Assembly (NCBI GenBank): GCA_021234155.1
Contig: JAJEKV010000051.1
Location: forward strand, 7,476,761 to 7,540,760
DNA length: 64,000 nt
Reading direction: 5' to 3'
Source of the DNA: Isoetes taiwanensis
Lineage: Eukaryota > Streptophyta > Lycopodiopsida > Isoetales > Isoetaceae
In this document: one piece after another, positions 25,215-36,469 of the stretch
Numbering within the stretch: position 1 is the first letter of the stretch
Layout of the letters: every line of letters begins with the position of its first letter
The notes under the pieces: generated by a model
Databases searched by the model: none
What the model saw: the letters and a program-made list of their open reading frames with translations, nothing else
Told to the model about the DNA's origin: nothing
Position numbers and translations under genes: made by a program

Positions 25215-26005
25215 GTCGCTTTAGATCAATGTCTCAGAGCTTAAGGCTTGGCGGGTTTATGGCGCTTGGCATTATATGGCTTAAGGTTTATGGCTTGGCT
25301 TTTGCGGCTTTATGGCTATAGCTTCAAGGCTCCAATAACTAAAGGCTCGCCCAATAACTAAAGTTTAGTTCTGCTTTCAAGCCGCTCTAGATCAATGTCT
25401 CAGAGCTTCTCGGCTCGCCTAATAACTAAAGTTTAGTTCCTGGCTGTAGCTATCAATGTTTGAGGATCGCCTCAATAACTAAAGTTTAGTTCCGAACAAA
25501 GGCCGCTTTACTCGCCTCTAACTAAAGTTTAGTTCTCCAACCAGCGAAGCGATTGCTCAATAACTAAAGTTTAGTTCCGAACGTCCAAATTCAACAACCA
25601 GCCATACCACTGACTTCAATGTCTCACGCCTTTATACGCCTAATAACTAAAGTTTAGTTCATCCTGTGCTCGCTATACCAATAACCAAAGTTTAGTTCAT
25701 GACCGGCTTATGGCCAATAACTAAAGTTTAGTTCCAACCAGCGGACCGCTCTGTCTCACAGCTCCCAATAACTAAAGTTTAGTTCTCCGAACCAAAGAGA
25801 TGTGAGACCACCTTTTACCCGCCTTCTTAGTTAGTCGCGGAGACCACCTACCCTCGCTCATTCTTTTAGTCTTATTAAGTTCCACCGGCTTAATTGTTAC
25901 TAGCTTAGCACAAAACTACAAAAATGAGAAAAAATTTTCCCACTTTTCGAGGTTTGAGGATCCTATCAAGTTAGTACTATCGAGCATGGCTGGGTCCAAG
26001 AACAT

Positions 26006-26018
26006 TGCTCGATACCAC
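26006..26018 (-). other. tRNA-iMet primer-binding site, minus strand
   Basis: The reverse complement reads tggtatcgagc next to the LTR end. This is the usual tggtatcagagc with the CAG reduced to CG. It shows that the LTR at 26019-27288 is the 5' LTR of a minus-strand element running towards lower coordinates. Confidence 0.75.
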
Positions 26019-27288
26019 TGCGGATCGCCCCTTCTACTCGTGATAATGATGCCCGTGACCGATACAAACAGACAAATACAAAGGAAGTTCCTACCCAAGG
26101 CTCGCATTAATGTGGATGGACCGGGACAAGCTTGGGCCTCCGTGAGTTCATTGCGCATTTAATCATGACAATGGATTGGGCGGCATAAGAACATGGCATT
26201 GGGTTGTCCACTCCATCCGCCCCCCCCGCACACTTTGCAGTAGGTTGAAAAGTGTTGGGACCTCGATCAGAGTCTCGCCGGGTGCATAGCCAAAGGGGCT
26301 ATTCCCTGGTTACATCTCCCCAATTCCCGATGGGGCGTGTAGGGATCACTCCTCCGAGATCTACATGCCGACCCCAGGTGACTAGAGGGCCACCGCCTTA
26401 TTCGACTTTAACCCATCGGAAGGTGAACTCCACCCCACGGGTGTCGAGCCCATGCCTTACCCACACCTCGCTGGCAAGCCATTAGACCTAGTCACTCCGA
26501 TCCCTGTGAGGCCTTACACACCGTGAGGGACTGGCCAAGGGTCGAACACCTAACCTCATTCTAAGCCGGGCCCCCCCTTCACCCACAACCTGTGGGGGTT
26601 CTTGTACACAAAATAAATCTAGTAATGCACTAAGAGGGACTATCTAGGAGCATCATCTACTAAGCTTCAAGTCTCTACCCCCTTCCCAATACAATGAGTC
26701 CACGTAATACATCCGGCCCATCATATCAACATAAGTAATAAAGAACTAATCTATCTCATAGAGTTAGGTTCTTTAGTTAGAGTCAATCTTGGCTATTAAG
26801 GGTGACTTAATAGGCTAAACCCCACCGGGTTCAAGGCTGGAATAAGGTTTATGCTATTCAATCCACCAAATACCGATCCTCGGTTCACTCCTCTCATCCG
26901 GCCCATGTCTCTGCTCCGCTCAAATGCTGGGAGGACGATCCGACAAGCCGGGTGCACCTGGACAGATCGTGGAGTTGGAATTGACTCCTCAGCGCTGACC
27001 GGAGCTCCCAAGGTATGTGGGCTTAAAAGGGGAATGTTAGGTTTGCGCCTTATGTAGGCTATCAGGCTAGGTTTAGGGTTTCCATGACCCTGGTCTACCT
27101 TTTTTAATGGGTTAAAGGTCTAAAAGTGCGCCGCGATTGCTGGTGTAAGCGCATTCATTGCAAGTTGCCCCTAGGGGCTTACCTTGCTTGGTAGAGTATC
27201 GGGCGCATTACGCCGATTGGGACGGCGGTAATGCGGACGGCAAAGACAAGATACGCCCCGGGACCGAGATATCGGGCCGAACGCCACA
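26019..27288 (-). mobile_element. 5' LTR of minus-strand retroelement
   Basis: The reverse complement begins tgtggcgttcggcccgatat (damaged tgtgacgttccagtacgata) and ends ...gatccgca (damaged ggacgtcaca), 1270 bp. It has the telo-box region (agggtttcc at 27074-27084), the conserved gcaagttgcccctaggggc box at 27160-27180 and the ggtgtcgagcccatgcctta block. It is closest to the plus-strand LTR at 62650-63935. Confidence 0.85.
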
Positions 27289-27299
27289 GCTTGATCCCT

Positions 27300-28907
27300 A
27301 TGACTAAATCGTGAGACGACTTCATCATATTGTACCATGGAATGCGGATGTTTGACGAGGAGGCAAGCCATCTGGACATACTGCAAGAAAGTGCACTGTC
27401 ATAAGCATATGCAAATACCCTCTGGATCACTACATATGTGGAAACCTCACCCTAAACCCTAATTCGAATTTAGGGCTTTACCTAATATTAAAAGGGATTA
27501 AAATATTAAATTACTTAATATTAACCTACCTAGAGTTGCCACCTGGCCCAAATCGATTGGGCACGGCAAGCTTGCCAATTTGGGACACCCAAATTGGAGC
27601 TTCCACCCCAATTTGCCCCAAATCGAATTAGGAGAGGGATTGATGGAGGAGGAGTCAAGTTCAACCCCCAGCCTCAATGTAAGAATGGAGAACCAGAGAG
27701 ATAGTAGATCTAGCTATGATTCTGGTTAGTACATAGATAGCTTGGATTCCTAGATAGTCATAGGATTAACCCTTGTATGCTTAGAAGATAGCTAGAATTG
27801 ACCCTTGTATGAGTAGATGTATGGTTAATCTCTATTTTATGTTCTATTCGAAACTATGGATGGACGGATGTATAATGATAGTTCTCTTTTCGTTCCTCAT
27901 GTGTTTGTGGGGATTAAGGGGGGTACAGACTTAAAGGCTATGTAGAAGTAGAGATGCTCCTAGCTAGAATCTCTTAAATCCCAATATATGCGCTCAGGTA
28001 CAAGAGCCCACCCGCGGGCCGGGGAGGTTATGATGTGATTGTAGATAACGGGCACTATGTGAAGCAGGGGTGGAGCCTTGCTGAGCGCGGTTACTGGGGC
28101 TTCTACAGTGTGCTAGGCTTATAGTGGGCCTCACATTGGGGCCGGTATGGGTCCTGACATCTCCTCGGGTCACGGGATACGCGCTCTATATGGACGCCTT
28201 TGGGCTCGGCGGGTGTGGCCGAGGCGCCCATGGATTTTGGGGGTTCAAGTCGGCACGGATGCGTGGTCGCTAAGGAGGCATGCATTCTCTAGCACACCCG
28301 TGGATTCATTCTTCTCGAAGGGACGCCCCCTAACCTCCGCCTCATCGCACCGGGAAGATGTAACTCTGAGTAGTCTCGGGTGAATCCATGAGATTGCATC
28401 TTTCTAAGGCTACAATCATGCCATAGCATATTTCAGCTTATCCGCAAAGTGTGCACAGGAGGGGCGGATGGAGGGACTACCCTAGCCATTGTTCTATGCC
28501 GTGCAATGCCATGTTATACCTCTGTCTATTGTTATCTTGAAGCCCTAATCGTCACTCGACCCCATGGAGTCTGATTCCGGCGTAGAGCCCTTATTTATGG
28601 TATATTGTTATGGTAACTTGTACTTGTGTTGTTGTTTATATGATGATGGATGGACCACCCTTTAGTGATGGTATATTATTCTATGTATGATTGCTAGGTG
28701 CTAACATGTATGTATGCTTCTGTTGTATAGGATTTCCATAGAGGACGTGTGATGAATGGCACTTCCGTATCCCTCACCTGGACACTTGGCCATCCCAAGT
28801 GGTCCGAGTTAGACAGAGGGCCCTTCCATGGTGATGCAGTTGCCAGGGGAGGGGAATTCCCCATATTTGTATGATGAGAGCATCGTATAAATACTGGGAG
28901 CGTCACA
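27300..28907 (+). mobile_element. Plus-strand LTR, head-to-head with previous LTR
   Basis: Ends ...gggagcgtcaca at 28907 with a PBS-like sequence two bases on. It shares family blocks (gatgctcctagctagaatctc, ctcaggtacaagagccc, gcaaagtgtgcacaggagggg). A hairpin-forming end (tgatgagagcatcgtata) sits at the usual place. The left end is uncertain: I see no clear tgtgac start, so 27300 is an estimate from the length of related LTRs. It is strongly diverged from the others. Confidence 0.6.
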
Positions 28908-28908
28908 A

Positions 28909-28920
28909 TGGTATTAGAGC
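28909..28920 (+). other. tRNA-iMet primer-binding site, one mismatch
   Basis: tggtattagagc differs from tggtatcagagc by a single C-to-T change in the CAG triplet. Orientation plus. Confidence 0.8.
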
Positions 28921-30611
28921 CATGATTCTGGTAGACCAGATCATAGTACTAGCCATATTCGAACTCATTAGATCGATAGTTAGTAGGGGACTTTTAACTT
29001 AGGAAAGTTACCCCAATTTTGTAGGTAGTATGAATTTTGGCCTAGGTATGTGAGGATTACATTAGTGAGCAAGTAGATCGTGAATAGGATAGGATAGAAT
29101 AGAATAGAATAGAACACCGAGTTTTTATCATCCACGGAGACCATTGGCCTATAGGACCCAAACAGAGGCACCTGAAGCGATAATGTCCGAAGTTAATTTC
29201 CTTCCCAAAAGAACAAGGGGTGTTGGGGGGGAAACTGTGACAGGAATAGGTTTGTTGTCAAACTGTACAAATACAAATATATATCGTGGGGGAAAGAAAT
29301 ATGTACACGTATCGTAAGTGCCTCAGACCGAAGCTGATCTTTGGCATCCATGATCTCTTGAAGGTATGATCCCAACCTTCGCATTTCAAGCCTCGTGCTC
29401 AAAGATCTCATGCGGGGGCGGCCAGATCGACCAGCTCAACATAGCGTATCCGAATGTGCAGATAGAGGCAATGGATCTGTGCTTTTTCATGGGTAAATGA
29501 GTGCTCGGGTAGCATTGCGGGCCCCGCTCCAACATGGGATTTATGTGGCGTTGATAATGTGTCGCCTTGACTTGATCAAGGGTGCTAACATCCCATAGCT
29601 TGCTGAGGAAGCTTGTGTCAAGGTATTGTTTGAGACTGTGGCAATCTGCCTCCGTTTGCACCCGGATGCATCTGTGCTCCTGCACATTCCATCTGGCCAG
29701 CCACTAAGCTCTCTTTTCCCGCCAGCAGGCTTTTAGGCGTTGAGGCCCCATTGCCATAGTGTAAGCAAGGTTAGGGAGACGAGTATCGTTCATGCTGACC
29801 ACCTTCTAGAAGTAGACGATGTGTCTGTCAAGGGCCCCCCTTTTAAGAGGCAAGAAACCTGTTTCCTGCAATAGTATCTAGTATGGGACTGTGGACTTCA
29901 CCCCCAGGGCCCGTACCAAGAAAGCATTCTGCACGTGCTCCAAGTCATTCCAAGTGGCAAGGAAGGAAGGAAGGAAGGTACTTTTATCGCCCACGGAGAC
30001 CAATCTGGCCTATGGGACCCAATAAAAAACGCAGCTAAGCGGATTACCGCCGGATTAAAAAAAAACCCCGCCAAGGGTTTTCGAGGAAAAATCAGGCAAA
30101 GAATCACCACACAAACCGTGCTAATCATATAAAATGCGTAAACATCCCAATATATATGGGGCCATGCACCACCCCAGTAGTGCCTAGTCACGGACAGCCA
30201 AAGGGGGCAAAGGTGACCTCGCAGTCCAAGATTCTCCCGGATGTATGACCCCAGTGGCACGATCGACGGTGTTGTTGAAATCACCGAGCCCCTTGACTCT
30301 AACCCCATGCAAAAGCAAGGTTCTACTAGCACCTTGAATAGCATAGTAGATTTATGTTAACTCGGGAGAACGAGGTCTCTTGTTTCCAAGGGCCATAACT
30401 TTTTCTAGGTAACTCAGATGGAGGTGATTCTTGACCAACGCGTCGAGGACAATCCAATTGACTAAAGGGCATAGGTAGTCGGCAAATGACATCAAATGGG
30501 CACAGGAGCAAAAGGGTCGTGATTGGCAAAACAAGGTCTTAGAATTCAAAAAGAAACTCCAAAATTCCTCATCACGCCCTCGTATTTTTTTGCATATAAA
30601 AAGTTTTGCTG

Positions 30612-30690
30612 TTGGTTTTTTTGAACCCGCGACCTCCCAACCCAGCCTTAAGTGCTTATCACCACGCCAAGCTTCCTTAAATGTAACGTA
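30612..30690 (-). mobile_element. tRNA-derived SINE head
   Basis: On the minus strand ttggcgtggtgataag (A-box-like) is followed about 30 bp later by ggtcgcgggttcaa (B-box-like), the standard arrangement of a tRNA-derived plant SINE. No poly(A) or TSD could be assigned. Confidence 0.55.
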
Positions 30691-30759
30691 TCTTTCATAT
30701 ATCTTATGCACATCTAGTAGTCTGTTTTCTCTGCACAACCACCCTTTAACAATTCTACA

Positions 30760-30835
30760 TTATGGGGACTTGAACCCCTGACCTCCCACCACAAAGCCAA
30801 ACCCTTTACCAACATGTTAAACTTCCTCTTAGTGA
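30760..30835 (-). mobile_element. Second tRNA-derived SINE head
   Basis: On the minus strand ttggtaaagggtttggc (A-box-like) precedes ggtcaggggttcaagtcc (a near-consensus B box). It lies about 100 bp from the previous SINE head in the same orientation and may be a tandem or dimeric SINE. Confidence 0.55.
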
Positions 30836-32854
30836 ATATAATAGTCTCTTGTTCTACTTAACCAATAGTATCTCTGTTTTCTATAGTAAAACTTCTGTCT
30901 AGTAATTAACCTTTTCTAAACCAACGCTGTGGTGGCAACAAATCCGCCGGTATTATGCAACCATGGTGAGGTAGGAATAACCTGAGGGTTCTTACTGTCA
31001 CTGCGGAATGGTTCCCGAAACCATATCGACGAACTTTTACGCTGAGCGATGGGAGGAACTCCTCTGAGTAAGATAGAAACTTCTAAGTTGGATTCTAATC
31101 CACTATCACCTTTGATATTTTTTTAGGCGACGGTAATAATGTCAAGTTATCGACATTCCTACCCCAGAGCTTTAAATATTTTTTTCCCTAGCACATGTCT
31201 CGGTAGTAAATTTCTCTCAGCCCTGCCATGACTTAATCTATATTACATGCATGTGCTTTATCTTATATTTTACTTGACTTTATATACTGGGGTTAAGTAA
31301 AATTCATAGAGACCACCATAGCTCACGTTATTTTTCTTCAGTGTCCAAGTCTTAACTCGTCGCACTTTCCAGAGAACGGATCTCTCTTGGCCCAATCGAC
31401 TAGGGACTGCCATGGAGCACCCCTCTCGGCCATGGGTTTGGATTTTTTTAATCCTATCACCCTTCATTAATTCTTCTCAATGGTTGTGTTCCATTTATGG
31501 ATCACTTCCACGGGTCACGATACATACTCTACAACACATTGTGATTGCTTGTGTTGAAACCCCCACAAGGAATGTCAATACTTTACTCTGATTTTTCTAG
31601 AGTACAAGCTTTAGTATTATTTTGTGCCAAACTTCACTGCCGATATGGCAGTGATTAATTGTCTCTATCACACGCCTGTCAAATTGACAATGGCCTATCC
31701 TCTTTTGGATTTGTTCTATCATAACGGTCTAATGGCATCCAACCATTGTTGAATAGTCATCTCCTTCTAGGGTATCTAGATATGGATGGGGCAAAGTGCT
31801 TCGAACCATTACTTTAGTGCCTAAGCATCAATAAGTTCCATAAATGAACTTAATACACCTTCCAAGGCCTAAGCGTCAGTAAGTTCCATAAATGAAATTA
31901 CACCTTCCAAGGCTTTATGTAAATATCCCAAAGGATAGTACCACTTAAGGACCTAGCAAGAAAGGCCCCTTCTATTTATAGGTTCTTTTTAAATTTATTG
32001 TTCACCATGTTGTCTCTTTACACCCTACAAATGTTAGTCATTAGGTTTCTTCTATCATGAGGACATGGCCCTGTTGTGGCATTACAAATGACTTGCCATC
32101 CTCATCTAAGCCATAGTCATGGCCTAAGTTAGCGAGTGAGCCTTCGTAAGAATCGTAAGTTACTTGGAGTCATCAGGGTGCCTGCCTTGCATTTTGTAAG
32201 TTTTCCTAAAACACCTATGTCTGACATAACTCCGATAGTTATTGTCCTACTACCTCGGCATGTATCGATATTCGAGTCTTATGTGTTCTAACTTACACCT
32301 CCATGTAACCCATGGGTTCACCTCACCGATCCGGTATGGATCATGTGGAAGATCTAGCCTTCAGTGTCTACGCAAGATACATTTGACTTCTAGCAGATAA
32401 CTGCTATTTGCTACACATCCTGGAATTATACTATTCTACTATTCAAGCCCATCATCTTGAGCTTTATTCCATTGCCCGTTGACATTTATTTCAAGTGCCA
32501 ACTACAACGTCCTACCTTAGCATGCAACAGATTCACTCAAGTTGTTTGCACATTCCGCATATACCTGCACTTTCATTGGTAAGTTTGGGGTACACTCGTC
32601 TTTCTCTCCCCATGTCACCGCTGCATAGATTACCTCTCCAAGATGTTTATCGTATGTGTACATAGTACGTACATAGTAAACATATATCCTCATCCCACAA
32701 TACTAGAGTTTCAGGATAAACCCAAAGACGGTGATACGGTCCTAAGACGATAATCGATCGCTGGCCACGCTGCATTACACGCCATCCCGACCGACGTACG
32801 CCAACGCAGTACCCGAAAGGTGTAGCACCCTAGGGGGCAACTTGCAAGGTGTGT

Positions 32855-32944
32855 ACACTTATTTATGTGCACATTTATTCATGTGCACATTTATCCATGT
32901 GTACACATTTATCCATGTGTACACATTTACCCATGTGGACACTT
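32855..32944 (+). repeat. 18-bp repeats in LTR
   Basis: Five imperfect units of the type acatttatccatgtgtac in a row, located just after the conserved gcaacttgcaa box and upstream of the LTR promoter. Confidence 0.85.
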
Positions 32945-33013
32945 TATGCCACCTAGTTAATAAAGGCAAGTGGGCCATACCCAATTATCCCACATGCTTA
33001 AAGGGATAATGGG

Positions 33014-33045
33014 AAACCCTAGCCCTAACCCTTAGTCTATATAGG
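33014..33045 (+). promoter_or_regulatory. LTR promoter: telo-box and TATA box
   Basis: aaaccctagccctaaccc (telo-box-like) is followed by tctatatagg, a good plant TATA box. The expected start of the LTR transcript would lie about 30 bp further on. The same order, telo-box then TATA-like element, occurs in the related LTRs. Confidence 0.6.
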
Positions 33046-34455
33046 TAAAGGAAACCCTGACTTGCTATTTTCGCCCATAGCATTCTAGGACTCTGTTTTG
33101 CTTGCTCCAGGAGCCAAACTCGCATCCCAAACCCTGTCTGAGCCGTTTAGCTCATCAGTGTCCCCTTCTAGTTCCATCTTCTAGCAGCTCAAAGAAAGAT
33201 GGTCGAAGTTCGTGAGCAGAGGAGCGAGCCAAGGATCGTGTATTTCATCAATTCAATAGTCTAACCCCCCCCGCATATTGAATAAGTAGGTTTAGCCTAT
33301 TGAATTGCCCATAGCGCATCAAGATTCTAGATACCCAAATTTCTAACTAAAGAACCTAACTCTGGATTTAGATTAGATCTTGTTCTTTAGTTCTTCTGTG
33401 ATATGTATGTGATGATGTATCTCTGTGGACTCATTGTATTGGGAAGGGGGGTAGAGACCCTAAAGCCTAGTAGTTGATGCTCCTAGCTAGCCTCTTTAGT
33501 GCAATCAGAATTCGCCTCAGGTACAAGAACCACACCTGGTTGTGGGTGAAGGGGCCAGACTGGCTCACAAGGAGGTTCATGTCCTGACTCATGATCATGT
33601 CCCTCTGGTAGTAAGGCCTATCGGGGACTATTGTGTACTAAACCTAATGCTCTGCCACTGCGAGAGGGCTTGGCATGGGTTCGACACTCTTGGGGTGGTG
33701 GACACCTTCCATGGAGTTCAAGTCGAGGCACGGGCAAAGGGCCTCTAATCACCTTGAGTCAAAGATGTAGATCTCCTCGTGGGAGTGATCCCACCGCCCC
33801 ATCGAACTGGGGAGATGCAACCCAGGAATAGCCCCTTTGGCTATGCATCCAGAGGGCTACAGTCAGGTCCCAACACTTTTCAACCTACTCTGCAAAGTGT
33901 GCACAGGAGGGGCGGATGGAGTGGACTATCCCAAGCCATGTTCTATTGCCAGCCAAATCCATTGCCATGAATTCTGTCTGCAATGACTTCTGGAGGCCAA
34001 AGCCGTCAGTCGTTCCCTTGGAGTCTGAGCCTTGGGTAGGATCTCCTCATGTGTTGTACTGATCTCTGTCTATGCAGATATGTGATGAGCCATCCTTCGA
34101 GATGGTTATGAGATGTGATGTTGTGTACTGACATGTATATTTACGCTTCCGCAGCTAGGTAGGCCCTGAGGGAGACAGGGTAAAATGACCCCTTCATTCT
34201 TCCCACTGGAACTCATCAAGCTTGCAAAGATAATGAGAGGGCCCCCAGACAAGATGGAGCTAGTATGGAGGATGAACTCCTGTTTGTATACGGTGAGAGC
34301 ACCGTATATGAGTAGGGGACGTCACAAGCTCTGCTCTAGCTTAGCTAAAGTGTAACCTTGGTAGTTCCTTGAAACAAAATCCACTACCTATGTACCTTTA
34401 TGATGCGGCTGAGCCACCTACTTCCCAAACGCATAGTGGCCAACTATATGTTGGA

Positions 34456-34472
34456 ATTCTATATGCGGCCTA
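34456..34472 (+). repeat. LINE target-site duplication, left copy
   Basis: attctatatgcggccta occurs here and again at 38999-39015, immediately after the LINE poly(A). The 17-bp perfect direct repeat defines the insertion. Confidence 0.92.
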
Positions 34473-34870
34473 GCAATCCACATACCTCTCAACCGAAGGG
34501 GATTCCAAGAGCTCCCTCATCTCTGCCACCAATTGCATGCCACTTCCTACAGCCCGCGCCTCTTCATGCATGCTGAGACCCGCGCCCTTCCCCTTTACTG
34601 GAGGATTCTTTCTCCTCGCCATCTCCCTTGGCTTCAGCCCCAAGCCATGAGGCTCAATCGAGCCCCCATCACCATTCCGGCAGAGCTATGTCATCCGGAC
34701 CAGTCCGGAAATCAGCTGTTTGCAGCAACAAATCACATGCAAAACAGCTGATGCTATACACCGCTGGAAAGAGCTCAGAGCAAGCTTTCCAACGAGCCCA
34801 AGCACGCCAAAATCCGACACCAGAGAAGAGAGATATCACCGATCAAAGTTTTGCCGTCAGAACCCTCCAT

Positions 34871-34993
34871 CTCTATGGAGGTGCCTGGGGGACTTCCAAC
34901 ACGTGTTGGAAGTGGAATATCACGAGTTGTGGCCCATGACTCTGTGGAGGTGCCTGGGGGACTTCCAACACGTGTTGGAAGTGGAATATCACG
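34871..34993 (+). repeat. 69-bp tandem duplication in LINE 5' region
   Basis: The block from ctctatggaggtgcctgggg to tggaatatcacg (34871-34924) is repeated at 34940-34993, 69 bp apart, a multiple of three. Each copy contains the palindrome ccaacacgtgttgg. Repeat units translate to matching peptides in all three frames, so frame is kept. Confidence 0.95.
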
Positions 34994-35119
34994 TAGAGCG
35001 GCTGTGGGTCACATTGCTGTGATTAATCCTCCGGCTCTAGATGCCGACTCGGTGGAGTGGGCTGATGGCCCGGTGGGTAGGCATGTGGGGGCTGGACACT
35101 TCTCCTCCGGGATGAATAG

Positions 35120-35900
35120 GTCGATCCCTCGCTTGAATGTGCGGGGTGCGGTCCTCTAGTAGTAAGAGGGCCCGTGATTTCTTTGGCACTTCCGCAGCCA
35201 AAGGCCCCGATATTATTTGCATTCAGGGAGCATAAGTGTCACAGGGTGATATGTCCAGCTCATGAATATGGTTGGTAGGCGCTTTGGCTTTATTGCTTCT
35301 TCTTCCGGACGGACTAGTGGGGGTACTCTTATTGCTTGGAAGATGGATGTGCAGGTCACATACCGCAGCAGCATGTGTTTGGTCGGTGGGCAATAATTAA
35401 GTGGTTGGAGGGCGGGCAAGAGTGGGGATTGTTAATGTTTATGCCCCTAATCAGCCTTCTCAAATGTGCTTTGTGGGCCACAACCCGAATAAGTTGGGCG
35501 AGCCCTTGGTGGGCTGCAGGTTGCTTGGTTGTTGTTAGGGGATTTCAATATGGTAGAGCGTGTAGAAGATCGCCTGTTCTCGCACCCAAATTTTGTGCAG
35601 GGGATTTGAGAGGGACCAAAGGGTCTCGCTTTGTTGCGTGATTTGGCCTTGGTTGAGGTCCCTGGGGACTTGTCTTTCACCTATTGTAATAGGCAGATTG
35701 GTGCGGGCCGGGCGTATGCTAGGCATGACCGGTGCTATGCTTCCCCATGCGCACTGGATGGTGTGCCCTCTTTGCGCCGGAGTAACATTCCTCGCTTACC
35801 TCCATTTCTCGATCATTACCCCTCGTGTTTTGTCCAAATGGTGCGGTTGCTCTCTCTTTCTGACGGCGAAACCCGCTTTGAACACCCTACCGGGTCGATG
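35120..35900 (+). pseudogene. LINE endonuclease domain (APE type)
   Basis: The frameshifted domain starts with an LNVRG-like piece (typical WNVRGLG start). It contains GDFN at 35538-35549 (the metal-binding aspartate loop, reading LLGDFNMVER), then SFTYCNRQIGAGRAYARHDR, and DHYP near 35811-35822 (the terminal SDHxP catalytic motif). This domain would nick the target DNA to prime reverse transcription. Several stops interrupt it. Confidence 0.8.
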
Positions 35901-36469
35901 CGGATTTCGCCCAAAGGCCGAGTTGTGGCTTGATACCTTTTCATCTCTGAAGGGTATGTCTGGTATGGTGACTGCGTTGGCCAGGGTGAAGCGTTTTGCC
36001 AAGGTTTTTGGTAGGCAGCGGTGCGCAGGAGCGACAGGTGGAGTTGCATGGTCTTTATCAGGAGTTGGAGAAGATTCGGGCGCAGCCTTCCGATGGCATT
36101 AGGGAGAATGCAAGGTTGCAGCTGCATTGTTGCTTTGGAGCAGGTTAAAGTGCATGAGGCGCTGCGGTGAAGGCAGCCCTTTACCCGGTTGAAGGAGGGG
36201 ATACAAGTTCGCCGGTGTTCTTCTCAGAGCAGCTAGGCAATGGCCGGATGCAAAGATCTATGGCGCCCCTTGCTTTGCCCGATGGCCGACTTTGGAGGAT
36301 CCCGCCGAGTTGCAGAGGTATGTGCATGCTCATTTCTGGTTTTTTGGCGCAGCCGCGACTCTTCCCTATGAGCGTGAGATGCAGGAGCTTGTTTTGGGGG
36401 TCAAAGCCATCTATTTTGCCTCACCAACGGAGAGCTTGGAGCAGAGCTCTCTAGAGAGGATTTAGCTGA

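Larger units (their letters stand above)
24140..25800. repeat. Cluster of a 15-bp near-palindrome
   Basis: About eleven copies of aactaaagtttagtt (arms aactaaa/tttagtt around one central G), mostly written as ccaataactaaagtttagttc. They are 35-80 bp apart between 25350 and 25785, with outliers at about 24158 and 24370. Between them recur words such as atcaatgtctcagagc and accagcg. The array is in the leader of the minus-strand retroelement, between its PBS and the gag-like region. Confidence 0.85.
28921..32690. other. Retroelement leader then non-coding DNA with SINE heads
   Basis: After the PBS comes a leader-like stretch and a (gaata)n microsatellite at 29087-29115. Minus-strand open frames at 29193-29685 (with LGSYLQEIMDAKDQL) and 29898-30344 (with LGSYIRENLGLRGHL) share short peptide and DNA similarity, so this part seems internally duplicated, but I recognise no family. 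From 31000 onward it is AT-rich with no gene. Confidence 0.45.
32700..34326 (+). mobile_element. Plus-strand LTR (solo or 3' LTR)
   Basis: The right end gtaggggacgtcaca is identical in style to the LTRs ending at 45040 and 63935. The left part aligns through gatacggtcctaagacg and the box ccctagggggcaacttgcaa. No PBS follows the end (next bases agctctgctc), so this is a solo LTR or a 3' LTR. The first bases are degraded, so 32700 is approximate. It contains a telo-box/TATA promoter and a run of 18-bp repeats absent from the other LTRs. The L1-type LINE inserted about 130 bp beyond its end. Confidence 0.75.

Noticed and set aside
16853-27288. Minus-strand LTRs at 16853 and 26019 as a certain pair
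   Set aside because: Orientation and interior would fit, but lengths and the segment near the 3' end differ, so separate insertions are equally likely.
29898-30344. 148-codon minus-strand frame rich in hydrophobic residues
   Set aside because: No recognised family. Part of it overlaps a segment similar to 29130-29400, where the frame is not kept.
32700-34326. LTRs at 27300-28907 and 32700-34326 as the pair of one element
   Set aside because: They share family blocks but are too different outside them, and the sequence between has no gag-pol or clear polypurine tract.
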